Position numbers and translations under genes: made by a program. Shown one piece after another: positions 63,859 through 64,000 of a DNA stretch of 64,000 nucleotides. The notes under the pieces were generated by a model. That model did not search any database and had not been told where the DNA came from. It worked only from the letters and a program-made list of their open reading frames with translations. The stretch is from Clostridiales bacterium. Its GTDB lineage: Bacteria > Bacillota > Clostridia > Lachnospirales > Lachnospiraceae. The stretch lies in contig JAQXIP010000110.1 of NCBI GenBank assembly GCA_029007845.1, positions 25,023 through 89,022 of the forward strand. Reading direction: 5' to 3'. Within the stretch, counting starts at the first letter, position 1. Every line of letters begins with the position of its first letter.

Positions 63859-63913
63859 GAAAAAAATCCTGTCAGCCGGTAAAAACAAACGCAGCATACC
63901 GGATAACAGGATT
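63859..63913 (-). terminator. Terminator of the YebC-family gene
   Basis: On the minus strand, AATCCTGT and ATCCGGT pair with ACCGG and ACAGGATT, interrupted by an internal loop. A T run follows, 11 bases after the yebC stop. Confidence 0.8.
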
Positions 63914-63923
63914 GTGGATTCAT

Positions 63924-64000
63924 TTATTCTTCTGGCTCATCCCAGTTATGATATACTTCCTGTACATCATCATCTTCATCAAGAAGATCCAGTGTACGGC
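63924..64000 (-). CDS. YebC/PmpR family protein, C-terminal fragment
   Basis: Only the last 25 codons are inside the window. They read RTLDLLDEDDDVQEVYHNWD and end EPEE. The DDDVQxVYHNW pattern is the C-terminus of YebC/PmpR proteins, DNA-binding regulators now also linked to translation of proline-rich sequences. The gene continues beyond base 64000. Confidence 0.8.
   Translation of the reverse strand, partial: RTLDLLDEDDDVQEVYHNWDEPEE

Overview
The window is chromosomal DNA from a spore-forming, low-to-mid-GC Firmicute, most likely a member of the Lachnospiraceae (Clostridia). This is inferred from several features together: the sporulation-linked genes yqfC and yqfD, a DivIVA/SepF/Min/Mre division and shape set, an L27 with an N-terminal extension next to its processing protease Prp, LexA with CGAAC-type SOS boxes, and the TIGR03960-DUF2344-RNase G-rplU-prp-rpmA-obgE gene order. 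No rRNA, tRNA, CRISPR array or complete prophage was seen.

Left half, mostly plus strand. Positions 1-3163 hold the end of a histidine-biosynthesis gene (hisE domain), a small membrane protein and alaS. Positions 3.2-9.6 kb hold rpsU with its own promoter and terminator, then yqfC-yqfD-phoH-ybeY, a DUF3048 lipoprotein and a MurJ/SpoVB-type exporter. Positions 9.6-13 kb hold a BofC-like protein, an HI0933-family flavoprotein and a MATE exporter. Positions 13.1-14.3 kb hold a decayed two-gene module: an ATPase whose start is out of frame and a truncated partner. Positions 14.5-19.2 kb hold a FAD-dependent dehydrogenase followed by proB, a UPF0291 protein, fthC and proA. Positions 19.2-26.8 kb hold an M14 peptidase, miaB, an S66 LD-carboxypeptidase, a SWIM-SNF2 helicase and a lipid-kinase-like gene, ending at a strong terminator.

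A zinc-ribbon membrane protein on the minus strand comes next (26.9-27.8 kb). It is followed by a translation/ribosome block (28-36.8 kb): TIGR03960, DUF2344, rng, rplU, prp, rpmA, obgE, yhbY, nadD, yqeK and rsfS. Between rng and rplU sits a 217-bp almost perfectly palindromic insertion flanked by an 8-bp direct repeat. This looks like a MITE, possibly derived from an IS66-type element. At 36.9-38 kb lexA is divergent from a YneA-like LysM division inhibitor, with three SOS boxes between them. A wall amidase and a GHL10 hydrolase follow.

At 41.4 kb transcription changes to the minus strand. This block contains an Xer-type recombinase, a lone BlaI-family repressor, rluD, lspA, divIVA, sepF, yggS, an HlyD-like adaptor, a DD-carboxypeptidase, mgsA, rodA, minE-minD-minC, mrdA-mreD-mreC-mreB, radC and a 1362-residue Ig-like-repeat surface protein. 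The last bases are the end of a YebC-family gene. The right half is therefore a large cell-shape and division locus: MreBCD, RodA and PBP2 drive elongation, MinCDE places the septum, and SepF and DivIVA serve division.

The observations most worth following up are the palindromic MITE-like element, the frameshifted ATPase with its amputated partner, the SOS-box architecture, the sharp composition change inside the Ig-repeat gene, and the recombinase gene lying exactly at the strand switch.
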